NCBI GenBank assembly: GCA_016779325.1
Contig: JADHNU010000009.1
Coordinates: forward strand, 1-63,116
Length of the DNA: 63,116 bases
DNA from: Pseudomonadales bacterium
GTDB taxonomy: Bacteria; Pseudomonadota; Gammaproteobacteria; Pseudomonadales; Azotimanducaceae
Direction of reading: 5' to 3'
The notes below the pieces were generated by a model, which ran no database searches, was not told the DNA's origin, and saw only the letters and a program-made list of their open reading frames with translations. Shown here in pieces: positions 38,122 to 48,185 of the stretch; position 1 is the first letter of the stretch, and each line of letters opens with the position of its first letter. Made by a program: the position numbers and the translations under genes.

Positions 38122-38735
38122 TAGCTCGGGTCTCCGACAATCAGGGGAATGAGGGCCAGTAAGGATGCGGCAAAAAGCCAGTTCACGCGCTGGCGCACCC
38201 GGGGCGAGGTGATCAGCCGGGCCAGCACGGTGCCGAAGCAGGTCCAGGTGACGGTGGAAATCACCGTGACCACCGCCGCGGTAACCGTGAGCACCGCCAC
38301 GGCGGCGAAGCCCTCGGAAGAGAGGAAGGCCGAGGCGGAGCTGATGGCGTAGAGCCACCCCTTGGGATTGATGATTTGAAACAACGCGGCTTCGTGAAAC
38401 CGGAGGGGAGTGCTGCGTCCGCCCTGGTCGCTGCCTCCGGCCCACGCCAAGCGCCAGGAAAAGTAGAGCAGGAAAGCGGCACCCAGGTAGCGGCTCACGA
38501 GTTGAAGGTTCGGTGCGGCAAGATAGAGAGCGCCTAGGCCCAGGGCCGCCACCGTCGCCAGCGTCGTGAAGCCGACGAAGACCCCAAGAATGTGGGGCAC
38601 GGAACGACGCACCCCGAAGTTCATCCCCGAAGCGGCCAGCATCAAATTGTTTGGCCCGGGGGTGATTCCCATCACCAGGGCGTACCAAAACAGGGGCAAC
38701 ACGGCGACGCCGGCGACCACAGGCCCTTCGAGCAT
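38121..38735 (-). CDS. LysE/RhtB family amino-acid exporter
   Basis: 204 residues with about six transmembrane helices and the signature GITPGPNNLMLAASG near 23-37, followed by GVRRSVPHILGVFVGF. The family exports lysine, homoserine/threonine, cysteine or other amino acids; the substrate is not clear here. AAGGAGAAGCCC precedes ATG 38735. The downstream hydrolase gene overlaps by one base. Confidence 0.9.
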   Translation of the reverse strand: MLEGPVVAGVAVLPLFWYALVMGITPGPNNLMLAASGMNFGVRRSVPHILGVFVGFTTLATVAALGLGALYLAAPNLQLVSRYLGAAFLLYFSWRLAWAGGSDQGGRSTPLRFHEAALFQIINPKGWLYAISSASAFLSSEGFAAVAVLTVTAAVVTVISTVTWTCFGTVLARLITSPRVRQRVNWLFAASLLALIPLIVGDPS

Positions 38736-38788
38736 GGGCTTCTCCTTTGCGCGGGCGGCGATGCTAGCACGGCCGCCGGGGAAGGGAA

Positions 38789-40705
38789 TCAGCCTTCTTC
38801 GGGGCGTTCCTCGACGGCCGCAAGGACCACGGGAAGGAGTTTTTCGACTAACCTCTCGAGGCTTTCCTGCCCCGCATTCGCTACGAAGTCTGGGGCCTCC
38901 GGCGGCTCGTAGGGGCTGTTAATGCCGGTCATGTTGGGAATCTCGCCGCGCCGGGCCTTCCCGTAGAGGCCTTTCACATCCCGTTTCTCGCATTCCTCGA
39001 GGGACGTATTGACGTGAATCTCCAGGAAGTCGTCGTCCCCGACCCGCTCCCGGGCCATGGCCCGCTCCCGCTGAAAGGGCGAGATGAAGGCCGTCATGAC
39101 GACCACCCCTGCATCCATCATGAGCCGAGCGACCTCGGCGATGCGGCGGATATTTTCCACCCGGTCGCTATCGGTAAAGCCGAGATCCTGGTTTAGGCCC
39201 TGACGAATGTTGTCGCCGTCGAGGAGATAGGTCCGGATGCCCCGCTCGTGAAGGGCGATCTCTAGCGCATTGGCTAGGGTGGATTTGCCCGAGCCCGAGA
39301 GGCCCGTAAACCACAGTACCTTGCCCCGATGCCCATTGAGGCGCTCCCGGGCGGGGCGATTGATGGCCAGGGCTTGCCGATGGACGTTCTGGGCGCGGCG
39401 GAGGCTGTGATGAATCATGCCCGCGGCCACGGTGGCGTGGCTGAAGCGGTCGATCAGGATAAAGCTTCCCAGCGCCGGGGCCTCTTCGTAGGTCGCAAAG
39501 GCTAGGGGCCGGCTGAGGGTGAGCTGGCACCGGGCGATGTCGTTCAGCTCCAGGGTGCGTGCAGCGCGGTGCGCCAGGGTATTGACGTCTACCTGGTGTT
39601 TGATCCGCGAAAGGGTCGCCTTGCCGTCCTGGGTTGCCAGCTTCAGATCGTAGCTGCGCCCGGGCAGCCCTGCCTCTTCATGGAGCCAAACCACCGTGGC
39701 TTCAAATTGATCCGTCATGTCCACGGGGCTGGCGGCTGCTGTGAGCACGTCGCCGCGGGACGCGTCGATTTCCCTATTCAGCGTTAGGGTGGCCGCGCGA
39801 CCGGCCTCCAGCGCGGGAAGATCGCCGTCAAAGGTGACGATGCGTTGGACTTCCGCGGTTTGCCCCGAGGCGGTCACGCGCACCGTGTCCCCGGGCTTCA
39901 AGGTGCCCCGGGCGAGAGTTCCGCTGAAGCCGCGAAAATCGGAGTTTGGTCGATTCACCAGCTGGATCGGGAAGAGGGCGCCACCGCTTTCATCCGTGCG
40001 CGCGTCAACGGTTTCTAGGTAGGCGAGAAGCGTGGGTCCCCGATACCACCCCATGGCGTTGCCGCGCTCCGCGATGTTGTCCCCCTTTAGGGCGCTCACG
40101 GGGATGGCGGTGATGGAGGCAAAGCCCAGGGTTTCGGCAAAGGCCCGGAAGTCCGCTTCAATGCCCTCGGCGACGTCCTGGGCGTAGCCTGCGAGATCCA
40201 TCTTATTAATCGCGAGAACCACGTGTTTGATGCCCACGAGGGAGACGAGGTAGGCATGGCGCCGGGTTTGGGTGAGCACCCCTTGCCGGGCGTCGATGAG
40301 CAATACGGCGACCTGGGCCGTGGACGCGCCGGTGATCATATTGCGGGTGTACTGCTCGTGCCCCGGGGTATCGGCGACGATGAACTTCCGCCGCTGGGTG
40401 GCAAAGAAGCGATAGGCCACGTCGATAGTGATGCCCTGTTCCCGCTCGGCAGCGAGTCCATCGACGAGCAAGGCAAAATCGATGTCGTCCCCTTGCGTGC
40501 CGTAGCGCTTGGACTCCGCCGTGAGGGTCGCTAGCTGGTCATCGTAAAGCTGCTGGGCGTCCCAAAGGAGGCGTCCAATGAGCGTGCTTTTACCGTCATC
40601 CACGCTACCGCAGGTGATAAAGCGAAGAAGGTCCTGTTCTCGTTGCTCAACGAGGAAGGCCTCAAAAGCGGCCTGCCGATCAAGCGTGCTGGGTCCGGTG
40701 TGCAT
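38789..40705 (-). CDS. cysNC: Bifunctional sulfate adenylyltransferase subunit 1 / APS kinase (CysN-CysC)
   Basis: 638 residues. The CysN GTPase part (about 1-440) has [29 protein letters not shown] and NKMDL; the CysC part (about 450-638) has [18 protein letters not shown] and [15 protein letters not shown]. Together with CysD it activates sulfate to APS and phosphorylates it to PAPS in the cytosol. Fusion of CysN and CysC occurs in many proteobacteria. The start overlaps the cysD stop (TAATG), as expected for a coupled pair. Confidence 0.96.
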   Translation of the reverse strand: MHTGPSTLDRQAAFEAFLVEQREQDLLRFITCGSVDDGKSTLIGRLLWDAQQLYDDQLATLTAESKRYGTQGDDIDFALLVDGLAAEREQGITIDVAYRFFATQRRKFIVADTPGHEQYTRNMITGASTAQVAVLLIDARQGVLTQTRRHAYLVSLVGIKHVVLAINKMDLAGYAQDVAEGIEADFRAFAETLGFASITAIPVSALKGDNIAERGNAMGWYRGPTLLAYLETVDARTDESGGALFPIQLVNRPNSDFRGFSGTLARGTLKPGDTVRVTASGQTAEVQRIVTFDGDLPALEAGRAATLTLNREIDASRGDVLTAAASPVDMTDQFEATVVWLHEEAGLPGRSYDLKLATQDGKATLSRIKHQVDVNTLAHRAARTLELNDIARCQLTLSRPLAFATYEEAPALGSFILIDRFSHATVAAGMIHHSLRRAQNVHRQALAINRPARERLNGHRGKVLWFTGLSGSGKSTLANALEIALHERGIRTYLLDGDNIRQGLNQDLGFTDSDRVENIRRIAEVARLMMDAGVVVMTAFISPFQRERAMARERVGDDDFLEIHVNTSLEECEKRDVKGLYGKARRGEIPNMTGINSPYEPPEAPDFVANAGQESLERLVEKLLPVVLAAVEERPEEG

Positions 40706-42123
40706 TAGAAGTACCCCTCCTGCTTTTTCTTTTCCATGCTGGCGGCGCTGTCGCTATCAATGGCGCGCCCTTGCCGTTCCGAGCTTCGGGATTGGATCAG
40801 CTCGACGATGATGTCCGGCAGGGTCTGGGCATCGGACTCGACCCCACCTGTTAGGGGATAGCAGCCGAGGGTGCGGAAGCGCACGGAACGAAATTGGATT
40901 TCCTCGTCCGGGGCAAGGCGGAAGCGGTCGTCGTCGACCATGAGGATCAGGCCGTCGCGCTCCACCACAGGGCGTTCCTTTGCAAAATAAAGGGGCACGA
41001 TGGGAATCTGCTCCTGGTAGATGTACTGCCAGATATCCACTTCCGTCCAGTTAGAGATGGGGAACACGCGAATGCTTTCCCCGGGGCGTTTCTGAGCGTT
41101 ATAGAGGTTCCAGAGCTCCGGGCGCTGGCTCTTTGGGTCCCAGGTGTGGGTGGTGGTGCGGAAGGAGAAGATCCGCTCCTTGGCCCGGGATTTCTCTTCA
41201 TCTCGGCGAGCGCCGCCGAACACGACGTCGAAACGATACTGGTCGAGCGCCTGCTTTAAGCCTTGGGTTTTGGTGATGTCTGTGTGTAAGGCCGAGCCAT
41301 GGTCAAAGGGGTTGATGTTTTTGGCGATGGCCTCGGGATTGGTATGCACCAGCAGTTCCATCCCGCTGACTTCCGCCATGTGGGCGCGGAAGAGATACAT
41401 CTCTTGGAACTTCCAGCGCGTATCAACGTGAAGCAGCGGGAAGGGGGGGGGCGCGGGGTAGAAGGCCTTCCGGGCCAGATGCAGCATCACGGCGCTGTCT
41501 TTCCCGACGGAGAAGAGCATGCCGGGCTTGTCCGCCTGGGCCACGGCCTCGCGAATAATGTGAATGGCTTCCGCTTCTAGGGCCTGGAGATGGGGCGTTG
41601 GCGCGGGACGGTCGACGGCGGGCTCGGGAAACTGCAGCACGGGCGCATGGGCGCTGAGGGCGAGCTCCACGCCTGCGGTTGCCTCGGCCGTGCGCAGCAA
41701 TCCCACCAGGGCGCCATGGGGCACCACCAGCAGCGACTTAGCGAAGTGGGCGCGGAAATCGCTTAGGCAGGCGACTACCCAGGCTTGGGTGGCCGGGGCT
41801 GCCTGGGCCATCCAGAAACGGGCGCCGCGGCCATCGTTCAAGACCAGCACCGCCTCGCCCGCGGGCCCTTGCCTTAGGCAGGCAAAAAGGACTCGATCCC
41901 GCCGCCGCTGGGCCCGCTCCCGAAGCGCGCCGAGGACGAGCTGGCTGGCGGGCCGACCGCGCTCATCCTCGATGACCTCTGCGGTGAGGGGGGGGGAGAG
42001 GAAGGAAAAGGTTTCAAGCCGTCGCTCTAGGGTGCGAACGGTAACCGTTTCGCCGCCGGCCTCTAGGGCCTGTTGAACGCGATCCCGATCCCATAGCCCT
42101 GGGGCAAGCCAGTTTTCCGTCAT
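40705..42123 (-). CDS. cysD: Sulfate adenylyltransferase subunit 2 (CysD) with unusual N-terminal extension
   Basis: 472 residues. Residues about 177-472 are a complete canonical Cys[19 protein letters not shown]-loop [33 protein letters not shown] and the terminal GYF. Normal CysD is about 300 residues and begins at that point. The preceding 175 residues form an extra soluble domain ([47 protein letters not shown]) ending in a proline-rich linker, and I recognise no family. ATG 42123 has AGAGG upstream; a longer start at 42156 is less likely. It adenylates sulfate with CysN. Confidence 0.93.
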   Translation of the reverse strand: MTENWLAPGLWDRDRVQQALEAGGETVTVRTLERRLETFSFLSPPLTAEVIEDERGRPASQLVLGALRERAQRRRDRVLFACLRQGPAGEAVLVLNDGRGARFWMAQAAPATQAWVVACLSDFRAHFAKSLLVVPHGALVGLLRTAEATAGVELALSAHAPVLQFPEPAVDRPAPTPHLQALEAEAIHIIREAVAQADKPGMLFSVGKDSAVMLHLARKAFYPAPPPFPLLHVDTRWKFQEMYLFRAHMAEVSGMELLVHTNPEAIAKNINPFDHGSALHTDITKTQGLKQALDQYRFDVVFGGARRDEEKSRAKERIFSFRTTTHTWDPKSQRPELWNLYNAQKRPGESIRVFPISNWTEVDIWQYIYQEQIPIVPLYFAKERPVVERDGLILMVDDDRFRLAPDEEIQFRSVRFRTLGCYPLTGGVESDAQTLPDIIVELIQSRSSERQGRAIDSDSAASMEKKKQEGYF

Positions 42124-42259
42124 GCGCGCCTCTGTCGTGATTTGCGTGATTGCCAAAATTGTTTTGTAGATACTAGATAATAAACGACCTTGTTTTCAAG
42201 AAAATGGCATCTGATCTATTATGCGACATTCGCGGGTGACGCTAAATGGGAGCGACGCT
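42124..42259. promoter_or_regulatory. AT-rich divergent promoter region, cysD / TauE permease
   Basis: This 136-base gap is strikingly AT-rich against its neighbours. On the minus strand, TTGAAA then 18 bases then TAGTAT (about 42170-42200) is a plausible cysD promoter. On the plus strand, TATTAT at 42217-42222 is a -10 candidate for the permease. A TTTTC-AA-GAAAA inverted repeat (42193-42204) lies between. AT-rich, loosely conserved sites are typical of CysB targets, so sulfur control is plausible but not shown. Confidence 0.5.
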
Positions 42260-43066
42260 ATGACCGAACCCCTCGCGCTGATCCTGGCGGGTGCGCTGAC
42301 CGGGGGCCTCGTGGGGTTTACCGGGGTGGGTGGCGGAGCGCTGATGACGCCGCTTCTCATGCTCGGCTTTGGGGTGCCCGCCTCGACCGCCGTCGCCACC
42401 GATCTGTGCTTTGCCGCGGCCACGAAGCTTGCGGCGCTCCGGGCCTTTCAGCAGGCCGGCGCCGTCGATTGGCAGGTTTGGCGCCGCCTGGCCCTCGGCA
42501 GTCTTCCTGCCGCGGGTGCAGTGGTGCTGTTCCTGGGCCCGGAAGCGGGGGACGAGCCTGCTTTGCCTTGGCTCCTGCCCGTGGTGGGGGCCATGGTGCT
42601 GGTGGCCGCCCTGTCCTTGATGCTGGCGCCCCGCTGGGCGGCTTCGGGGCGCAGTCGGCGCCTTGCCGACCCGGTCCGCTTCAAGGGGCGCCAGGGCCCC
42701 CTCACGGTGCTGGCGGGTGCGCTTATGGGGTTCGCCGTGGCCCTCACCTCCGTGGGGGCCGGGGCCCTAGGCAGCGCCGTGCTACTGGCCCTCTATCCCC
42801 TGCGCATGACGCCGCAGCGCTTGGTGGCAACCGACCTCGCCCATGCCCTGCCCCTCGCGGGGCTAACGGGGATGGCCTATGCCCTGGGGGGTGCCGTGGA
42901 CGTGGGCTTGCTGGGCTGGCTGCTGCTGGGGTCCGTGCCCGCCGCTTACGGCGCTAGCCGCCTGAATTTGCGGACCCCCGACCGGCTCCTTCGTCGCCTT
43001 CTAGCCCTCGTGCTTGGAGGGCTCGGGCTTCGCTTGCTTTGGGAAAGCGCGGGTCCCCTGCTCTAG
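42260..43066 (+). CDS. TauE/SafE family sulfite/sulfonate permease
   Basis: 268 residues with about eight transmembrane helices in two similar halves: GGLVGFTGVGGGALMTPLLMLGFG near 14-37, and ALTSVGAGALGSAVLLALYP in the second half. The family moves sulfite, sulfoacetate or other anions across the inner membrane. Divergent placement from cysD suggests a role in sulfur uptake or sulfite export. ATG 42260 has GGGAGCG upstream; a longer frame from 42221 is possible. Confidence 0.86.
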   Translation: MTEPLALILAGALTGGLVGFTGVGGGALMTPLLMLGFGVPASTAVATDLCFAAATKLAALRAFQQAGAVDWQVWRRLALGSLPAAGAVVLFLGPEAGDEPALPWLLPVVGAMVLVAALSLMLAPRWAASGRSRRLADPVRFKGRQGPLTVLAGALMGFAVALTSVGAGALGSAVLLALYPLRMTPQRLVATDLAHALPLAGLTGMAYALGGAVDVGLLGWLLLGSVPAAYGASRLNLRTPDRLLRRLLALVLGGLGLRLLWESAGPLL

Positions 43067-43136
43067 CCCTTCCCCGGGGTCCGGTCCCCTGCGCTAAGAT
43101 GCCCCTTTCGGGGTGCGTGCGTAAAAGGAGAGAGGC

Positions 43137-44633
43137 ATGGCTGAGCGACTTCCGCAGTTTATCGATGGGGCCTTTGTACAGAGTCAGAGCACGGAGTGGT
43201 TGCCGGTGCGCAATCCCGCCACGCAAGCGCTCCTCTGTGAAGTGCCCGTGGCCACGGACGACGAAATGGCCCAGGCCGTGGCGTCGGCGAAGGCCGCCTT
43301 CGCGCAGTGGAAGGAAGTGGCCGTGCCGGAGCGGTCCCGCCTCATGCTCCGCTACCAGGCGCTGCTGAAGGAACGGCACGACGAAATTGCCACCGTGCTG
43401 GCGCAGGAAACGGGCAAAACCTTTGAAGATGCCAAGGGCGATGTCTGGCGCGGCATCGAAGTGGTGGAGCAGGCGGCCAACATCGCTCCCCTCCTCATGG
43501 GGGAGACGGTGGAGAACGTGGCTCGGCGTATTGATAGCTACTCCCTGCGCCAGCCCCTGGGGGTGTTCGGGGGCATCACGCCCTTTAACTTCCCGGCCAT
43601 GATCCCCCTGTGGATGTTCCCCATGGCGATCGCCTGCGGCAACACCTTCATCCTTAAGCCCTCCGAGCGGGATCCCATGACGCCGAATCTGCTGGCCAAG
43701 CTCTTTGAGGAGGCCGGTGCGCCCAAGGGCGTGCTCCAGGTGATCCACGGCACGGCGAAGCAGGTGAACTTCCTCTGCGATCACCCGGACCTTAAGGGGG
43801 TGTCTTTTGTGGGCTCCGTGCCCGTGGGGCAGCACGTGTATCGCCGGGCCGCCGAGAACCTCAAGCGCGTGCAGTGCATGGCCGGGGCCAAAAACCACAT
43901 GGTCATCATGCCTGATGCGCCGAAGGATCAGGTGATCTCGAACATCATCGGCGCCTCCTGCGGGGCCGCTGGGCAGCGCTGCATGGCCATTTCCGTGGCG
44001 GTTTTCGTGGGTGAGGCAGCGGCTTGGATCCCCGAGGTGCGGGAGGCCATGGCGGCGCTTAAGCCCGGCGCCTGGAACGATCCGGAAGCCGCCTACGGGC
44101 CCCTCATCACGCCTCAGGCCCGGGATCGGGTCCGCGGCCTCATTCAGCGGGGCGTCGACGCCGGCGCAACCCTGCTCCTCGATGGATCCGAGTGCTCCGT
44201 GGAGGGCTACCCCGAGGGCAACTGGATTGGGCCCACCCTTTTCAGCGATGTCACGCCGGAAATGGACATTTATCGGGAGGAGATCTTCGGCCCCGTGCTC
44301 TGCGCCATGACCGTCGAGACCCTCGATGACGCCATTCGCCTGATCAACGAGAACCCCTACGGCAATGGCACCTCCATCTTCACCAGCTCCGGCGGTGCGG
44401 CCCGCAAGTATCAACATGAGATCGATGTGGGCCAGGTGGGGATCAACGTGCCCATCCCCGTGCCCCTGCCGTTCTTCTCCTTTACCGGCTGGGGCGGAAG
44501 CTTTTACGGCGATCAGCACGCCTATGGAAAGGACGCGCCGCGTTTCTACACGGAAATCAAAACGGTGACGGCGCGGTGGTTTGATGACACCCCGGTCACG
44601 GGCGGGCCGAACATGTCCATCGCCCTGAAGTAG
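43137..44633 (+). CDS. mmsA: CoA-acylating methylmalonate-semialdehyde dehydrogenase
   Basis: 498 residues of the aldehyde dehydrogenase superfamily. The N-terminal [25 protein letters not shown] (about 149-166) and the catalytic Cys in GAAGQRCMA are all typical of MmsA, which converts methylmalonate semialdehyde to propionyl-CoA. It heads the valine operon. AAAGGAGAGAGGC precedes ATG 43137. Confidence 0.95.
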   Translation: MAERLPQFIDGAFVQSQSTEWLPVRNPATQALLCEVPVATDDEMAQAVASAKAAFAQWKEVAVPERSRLMLRYQALLKERHDEIATVLAQETGKTFEDAKGDVWRGIEVVEQAANIAPLLMGETVENVARRIDSYSLRQPLGVFGGITPFNFPAMIPLWMFPMAIACGNTFILKPSERDPMTPNLLAKLFEEAGAPKGVLQVIHGTAKQVNFLCDHPDLKGVSFVGSVPVGQHVYRRAAENLKRVQCMAGAKNHMVIMPDAPKDQVISNIIGASCGAAGQRCMAISVAVFVGEAAAWIPEVREAMAALKPGAWNDPEAAYGPLITPQARDRVRGLIQRGVDAGATLLLDGSECSVEGYPEGNWIGPTLFSDVTPEMDIYREEIFGPVLCAMTVETLDDAIRLINENPYGNGTSIFTSSGGAARKYQHEIDVGQVGINVPIPVPLPFFSFTGWGGSFYGDQHAYGKDAPRFYTEIKTVTARWFDDTPVTGGPNMSIALK

Positions 44634-44659
44634 GGTCCGCGGCGGGAAAGGAGAAGGCA

Positions 44660-45835
44660 GTGGATTTTGAGCTAAGCGAAAGTCAGGACGCTTATGTGGC
44701 CATGGCCCGGCAGTTCGCCGCGAAGGCCCTGGCGCCGAAGGCGGCGCAGTGGGATGCCCAGAGCCATTTTCCGAAGGATGTGCTTCGGGAGGCCGGTGAG
44801 CTTGGGCTCATGGCCCTTTACACGCCGGAGAACGCGGGGGGGCTTGGCCTGTCTCGCCTCGATTCGGCCCTGATCTTCGAGGCCCTGGCCGAGGGCTGCA
44901 CCTCGACCGCCGCCTTCATGACCATCCACAACATGGCCCTGTGGATGATCGCCACCTTCGGTAACGAAGAAACCCAAGCTGCGTTTTGTCCGGACCTCGC
45001 CGAGGCGAAGACCCTGGCGTCCTATTGCTTGACCGAACCCGGCGCGGGCTCCGACGCCGCGTCCCTGCGGACCACGGCCACCCGCGTGGCGGGGGGCTAT
45101 CGCCTAAATGGGCAGAAGATGTTCATCTCCGGCGCCGGGGATACGGATGTGCTGGTGGTGATGGCGCGGGTGGTCGACGAGGCCGGTCCCCGCCCCGGGG
45201 CAAAAGGGGTATCGAGCTTCGTGGTGCCAGCAAACACCCCCGGCATCAGCTTCGGACGAAAGGAAGAAAAGATGGGCTGGAACAGCCAGCCCACCCGCGC
45301 GATCACCTTCGAGGACGCTTTCGTTCCCGAAGTTCAGCGCCTCGGGGCCGAGGGCGAGGGCTTCAAGATCGCCATGAAGGGCCTCGATGGCGGGCGCATC
45401 AACATTGCCACCACGGCCGTGGGCACGGCCCAGGCGGCGCTAGAACAGGCCCTGGCCTACGTGGGCGAGCGGCAGCAATTTGGTCAGCCCATCGGCGCGT
45501 TTCAACATACGCAGTTCGAACTGGCGGATATGGCCACGGAGCTGTTGGCGGCCCGGCAAATGGTCCGTTTGGCCGCGGCGCGCCTCGACGCCGGCCACCC
45601 CGAGGCCACGCTCTACTGCGCCATGGCCAAGCGCTTTGCCACGGATCGGGCCTTTGAGGTGTGCAACAAGGCTCTGCAGCTTCACGGCGGTTACGGCTAT
45701 ATCCGCGAATACCCCCTCGAGCGGCACCTTCGCGACGTCCGCGTGCATCAGATTCTCGAGGGCACCAACGAAATCATGCGGGTCATCATTGCCCGCCGAA
45801 TGCAAATGGAAGGCGCTGCGGCGCTGCTTCACTAG
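44660..45835 (+). CDS. Acyl-CoA dehydrogenase, probably isobutyryl-CoA dehydrogenase
   Basis: 391 residues of the FAD acyl-CoA dehydrogenase fold. CLTEPGAGSDAASLRTTA and MFISGAGDTDV bind FAD; catalytic Glu in QILEGTNEIMRVIIAR. Branched-chain specificity is inferred from the operon: it would oxidise isobutyryl-CoA to methacrylyl-CoA. GTG 44660 follows AAAGGAGAAGGC. Confidence 0.92.
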   Translation: MDFELSESQDAYVAMARQFAAKALAPKAAQWDAQSHFPKDVLREAGELGLMALYTPENAGGLGLSRLDSALIFEALAEGCTSTAAFMTIHNMALWMIATFGNEETQAAFCPDLAEAKTLASYCLTEPGAGSDAASLRTTATRVAGGYRLNGQKMFISGAGDTDVLVVMARVVDEAGPRPGAKGVSSFVVPANTPGISFGRKEEKMGWNSQPTRAITFEDAFVPEVQRLGAEGEGFKIAMKGLDGGRINIATTAVGTAQAALEQALAYVGERQQFGQPIGAFQHTQFELADMATELLAARQMVRLAAARLDAGHPEATLYCAMAKRFATDRAFEVCNKALQLHGGYGYIREYPLERHLRDVRVHQILEGTNEIMRVIIARRMQMEGAAALLH

Positions 45836-45847
45836 GGAGGGAAGGTC

Positions 45848-46636
45848 ATGCTCGCGAGCCCCACGGAAAAATTGAAGCTGGCGGTGGAGGGCACCACGGC
45901 AATTCTGACGATCGATAATCCCGCCGCTAATGTCTGGGATGAAGAAAGCCTTTCGGGCCTCGAAGCCATCATGGCGCAGCTGAATGCCGACCGGGAAATC
46001 TTCGCCCTGGTCATCCATGGGGCCGGGGAGAAGTTCTTCTCCGCCGGGGCCGATCTGAACGTCTTCGCCGACGGGGACCGGGCCCGAGCCCGGTCCATGG
46101 CGCTGCACTTCGGCCGCGCTTTTGAGGCCCTCTCGGCCTTTCGCGGCGTGTCCATTGCCGCCATCAATGGGTATGCCATGGGCGGAGGCCTGGAATGTGC
46201 GCTGGCCTGCGATCTTCGTATCGCCGAGCAGCACGCGCAGCTGGCGCTGCCGGAAGCCACCGTGGGCCTGTTGCCCTGCGGCGGCGGCACGCAGAACTTG
46301 GCCTGGGTGGTGGGGGAAGGTTGGGCCAAGCGCATGATTCTGTGCGGGGAACGGGTCAATGCCGAGACTGCCGAGCGCATCGGCTTGGTGGAGGCGGTGG
46401 TGGAAAAGGGCGAGGCCCTGGCCACGGCTAAGGCCTGGGCGGCGAACGTGGGACGCCAGAGCCCCGTCGCGGTCACCGCGTGCAAGGGCTTGATCATGCG
46501 CGCGCGAAAAGGGCCCATGGCCGAAAGCTACGCCCACGAGCGCGAAGCCTTTGTGGACCTGTTTTCTACGGCGGACCAGCGCGAGGGGGTGAATGCCTTC
46601 CTCGAGAAGCGGGCGCCGGTGTGGGAGAACGCATGA
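45848..46636 (+). CDS. Enoyl-CoA hydratase, probable methacrylyl-CoA hydratase
   Basis: 262 residues. Oxyanion-hole segments FFSAGADLNVF and NGYAMGGGLE are present; Glu116 and Glu136 match the catalytic pair, so it is a true hydratase by motif. By its place between the acyl-CoA dehydrogenase and the HIBYL-CoA hydrolase it should hydrate methacrylyl-CoA to 3-hydroxyisobutyryl-CoA. GGAGGGAAGG precedes ATG 45848. The stop overlaps the next gene (ATGA). Confidence 0.9.
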   Translation: MLASPTEKLKLAVEGTTAILTIDNPAANVWDEESLSGLEAIMAQLNADREIFALVIHGAGEKFFSAGADLNVFADGDRARARSMALHFGRAFEALSAFRGVSIAAINGYAMGGGLECALACDLRIAEQHAQLALPEATVGLLPCGGGTQNLAWVVGEGWAKRMILCGERVNAETAERIGLVEAVVEKGEALATAKAWAANVGRQSPVAVTACKGLIMRARKGPMAESYAHEREAFVDLFSTADQREGVNAFLEKRAPVWENA

Positions 46637-47025
46637 GCGAAGCGCTGCCCGAGGCGGGGCGCTGTCTGTGCGGTGGGGTGCGCTATGCCCTCACCGCGCC
46701 GCCGGAGGCGGTTTTTCTGTGCCACTGCCGAAGCTGCCAGCGCGCCCAGGGGGCGGCCTTTAACCTCAGCGCGCCGATCCCTCGAGACCACTTTGTACTG
46801 TTGGCCGGGGCTGAGCTTCTGACCCGCTTCGAGTCCTCGCCAGGTAAGGAGCGGGTCTTTTGCCGCCGCTGCGGCAGTCCGATTTATGCAGAGCGGCCGG
46901 CGACGCCGCAGCGCGTTCTGCGCGCCGCGCAGCTTCATGATGTTGGTCAGCTTCCAGTGAAGGCGCAGCTGCACAGTGACGAAGCGCTCCCGTCTCTGCC
47001 CCTGCCGCCGTTGCCGAGCGCCTAA
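46633..47025 (+). CDS. GFA/CENP-V family zinc protein
   Basis: 130 residues. Zinc cysteines appear as CLCGGVRY, CHCRSCQRAQG and FCRRCGSPIY, the pattern of the GFA family, named for S-hydroxymethylglutathione synthase though most members are uncharacterised. It lies inside the valine operon, coupled by ATGA to the hydratase gene. No known step of valine breakdown uses such a protein, so its role here is open. Confidence 0.88.
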   Translation: MSEALPEAGRCLCGGVRYALTAPPEAVFLCHCRSCQRAQGAAFNLSAPIPRDHFVLLAGAELLTRFESSPGKERVFCRRCGSPIYAERPATPQRVLRAAQLHDVGQLPVKAQLHSDEALPSLPLPPLPSA

Positions 47026-47042
47026 CGAACAAGGAGAAGCCC

Positions 47043-48173
47043 ATGAGTGCGTCCGTTGGGGTGGACTTTGCCCTGTGGCCCAGCGCCGGGCCCGGGAAAA
47101 TTGCCGTGGCCACGCTGAATGTGCCGGCGACCTTAAATTCCCTCGATCTGTCCATGGTCGACGCCTTAAGCGAGGCCCTGGCGCGCTGGCGGGAGGATCC
47201 CGAGGTTGCCATGGTGTACCTGCGCGGCGCAGGCGATCGTGCCTTCTGTGCGGGGGGCGATATTCAAGCCCTCTACCGAAGCTGTAAGGCCAATCAGGAA
47301 GCGGGAACGCGGGTGGATAGCTACGCGGAAGACTTCTTCGAGCGGGAGTATCGTCTTGATTACGTGCTCCACACCTACCCGAAGCCCGTGCTTTGCTTCG
47401 GTCACGGGGTAGTGATGGGGGGAGGGCTGGGCCTGCTGGCCGCGTCGCGCTATCGCTTGGTGACGCCAAAGAGCCGGGTCGCCATGCCCGAAATCACCAT
47501 CGGCCTCTTTCCCGATGCAGGAGGCACTACCTTGCTCTCGTCCATGCCCGGGGCCCTGGGGCGCTTCCTTGGCCTCACCGGCACGCACTTTCGCGGCGGC
47601 GATGCTCACGCCCTGGGCCTAGGTACCCACTTGGTGGAAGACGATGGGGGGCCGAGCCTCGAGGCCGGCCTTCAAACGTTGGCCCTGCCCGCCCCGGCGC
47701 CTAGCGCGGTGGACGCGGCGCTCGAGGCGTTTCTTCGGTCCTTGCCTCAGCCTGAGGCGCCCACCCCCATCTTTGATGAGCGCGGGCGTATTGACGCCGC
47801 GCTCCTGCCCGCGGCGGGGGATTTTGCCGCCACCGTGGCGGGCCTCCGCGCCCTGGCGCCGGCTTCCGAGGCGCTTGGCGAGGCCGTTGCGACCTTTGAG
47901 GCGGGATGCCCCGTCACCGCGGGCATCGTCGTCGAGCAGCTCCATCGGGCGCCCGCCCTCAGTTTGGGGGAGCGCTTCCAAATGGAGCTTGCCATCGGGG
48001 CCAACTGTGCCCGTCGGCCGGACTTTCCCGAGGGCGTGCGCGCCCTTTTGATTGATAAGGATCGGTCACCGGCCTGGTCCGTGGCGAGCCACGACGCTTT
48101 GCCTCGGGAGGTGGTGCTCGCCCACTTTGAGGGCCCCTGGCTTGCCCACCCCCTTGCTGATCTGTCTGCATAA
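47043..48173 (+). CDS. 3-hydroxyisobutyryl-CoA hydrolase
   Basis: 376 residues, the long crotonase type typical of HIBCH. FCAGGDIQALY, the diagnostic EREYRLDYVLHTYPKPV (about 100-116), GVVMGGGLG and AMPEITIGLFPDAGG with catalytic Glu150 and Asp158 are seen. It releases CoA from 3-hydroxyisobutyryl-CoA. AAGGAGAAGCCC precedes ATG 47043. Confidence 0.93.
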   Translation: MSASVGVDFALWPSAGPGKIAVATLNVPATLNSLDLSMVDALSEALARWREDPEVAMVYLRGAGDRAFCAGGDIQALYRSCKANQEAGTRVDSYAEDFFEREYRLDYVLHTYPKPVLCFGHGVVMGGGLGLLAASRYRLVTPKSRVAMPEITIGLFPDAGGTTLLSSMPGALGRFLGLTGTHFRGGDAHALGLGTHLVEDDGGPSLEAGLQTLALPAPAPSAVDAALEAFLRSLPQPEAPTPIFDERGRIDAALLPAAGDFAATVAGLRALAPASEALGEAVATFEAGCPVTAGIVVEQLHRAPALSLGERFQMELAIGANCARRPDFPEGVRALLIDKDRSPAWSVASHDALPREVVLAHFEGPWLAHPLADLSA

Positions 48174-48185
48174 GGAACAAAAACC

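Noticed and set aside
42954-44519. 521-codon minus-strand open frame across mmsA
   Set aside because: It lies opposite a complete aldehyde dehydrogenase; its His/Gly-rich translation is the usual antisense product of high-GC third positions.
45440-46537. 365-codon minus-strand frame across acyl-CoA dehydrogenase and hydratase
   Set aside because: Antisense to two motif-complete genes, with no start signals or family resemblance.
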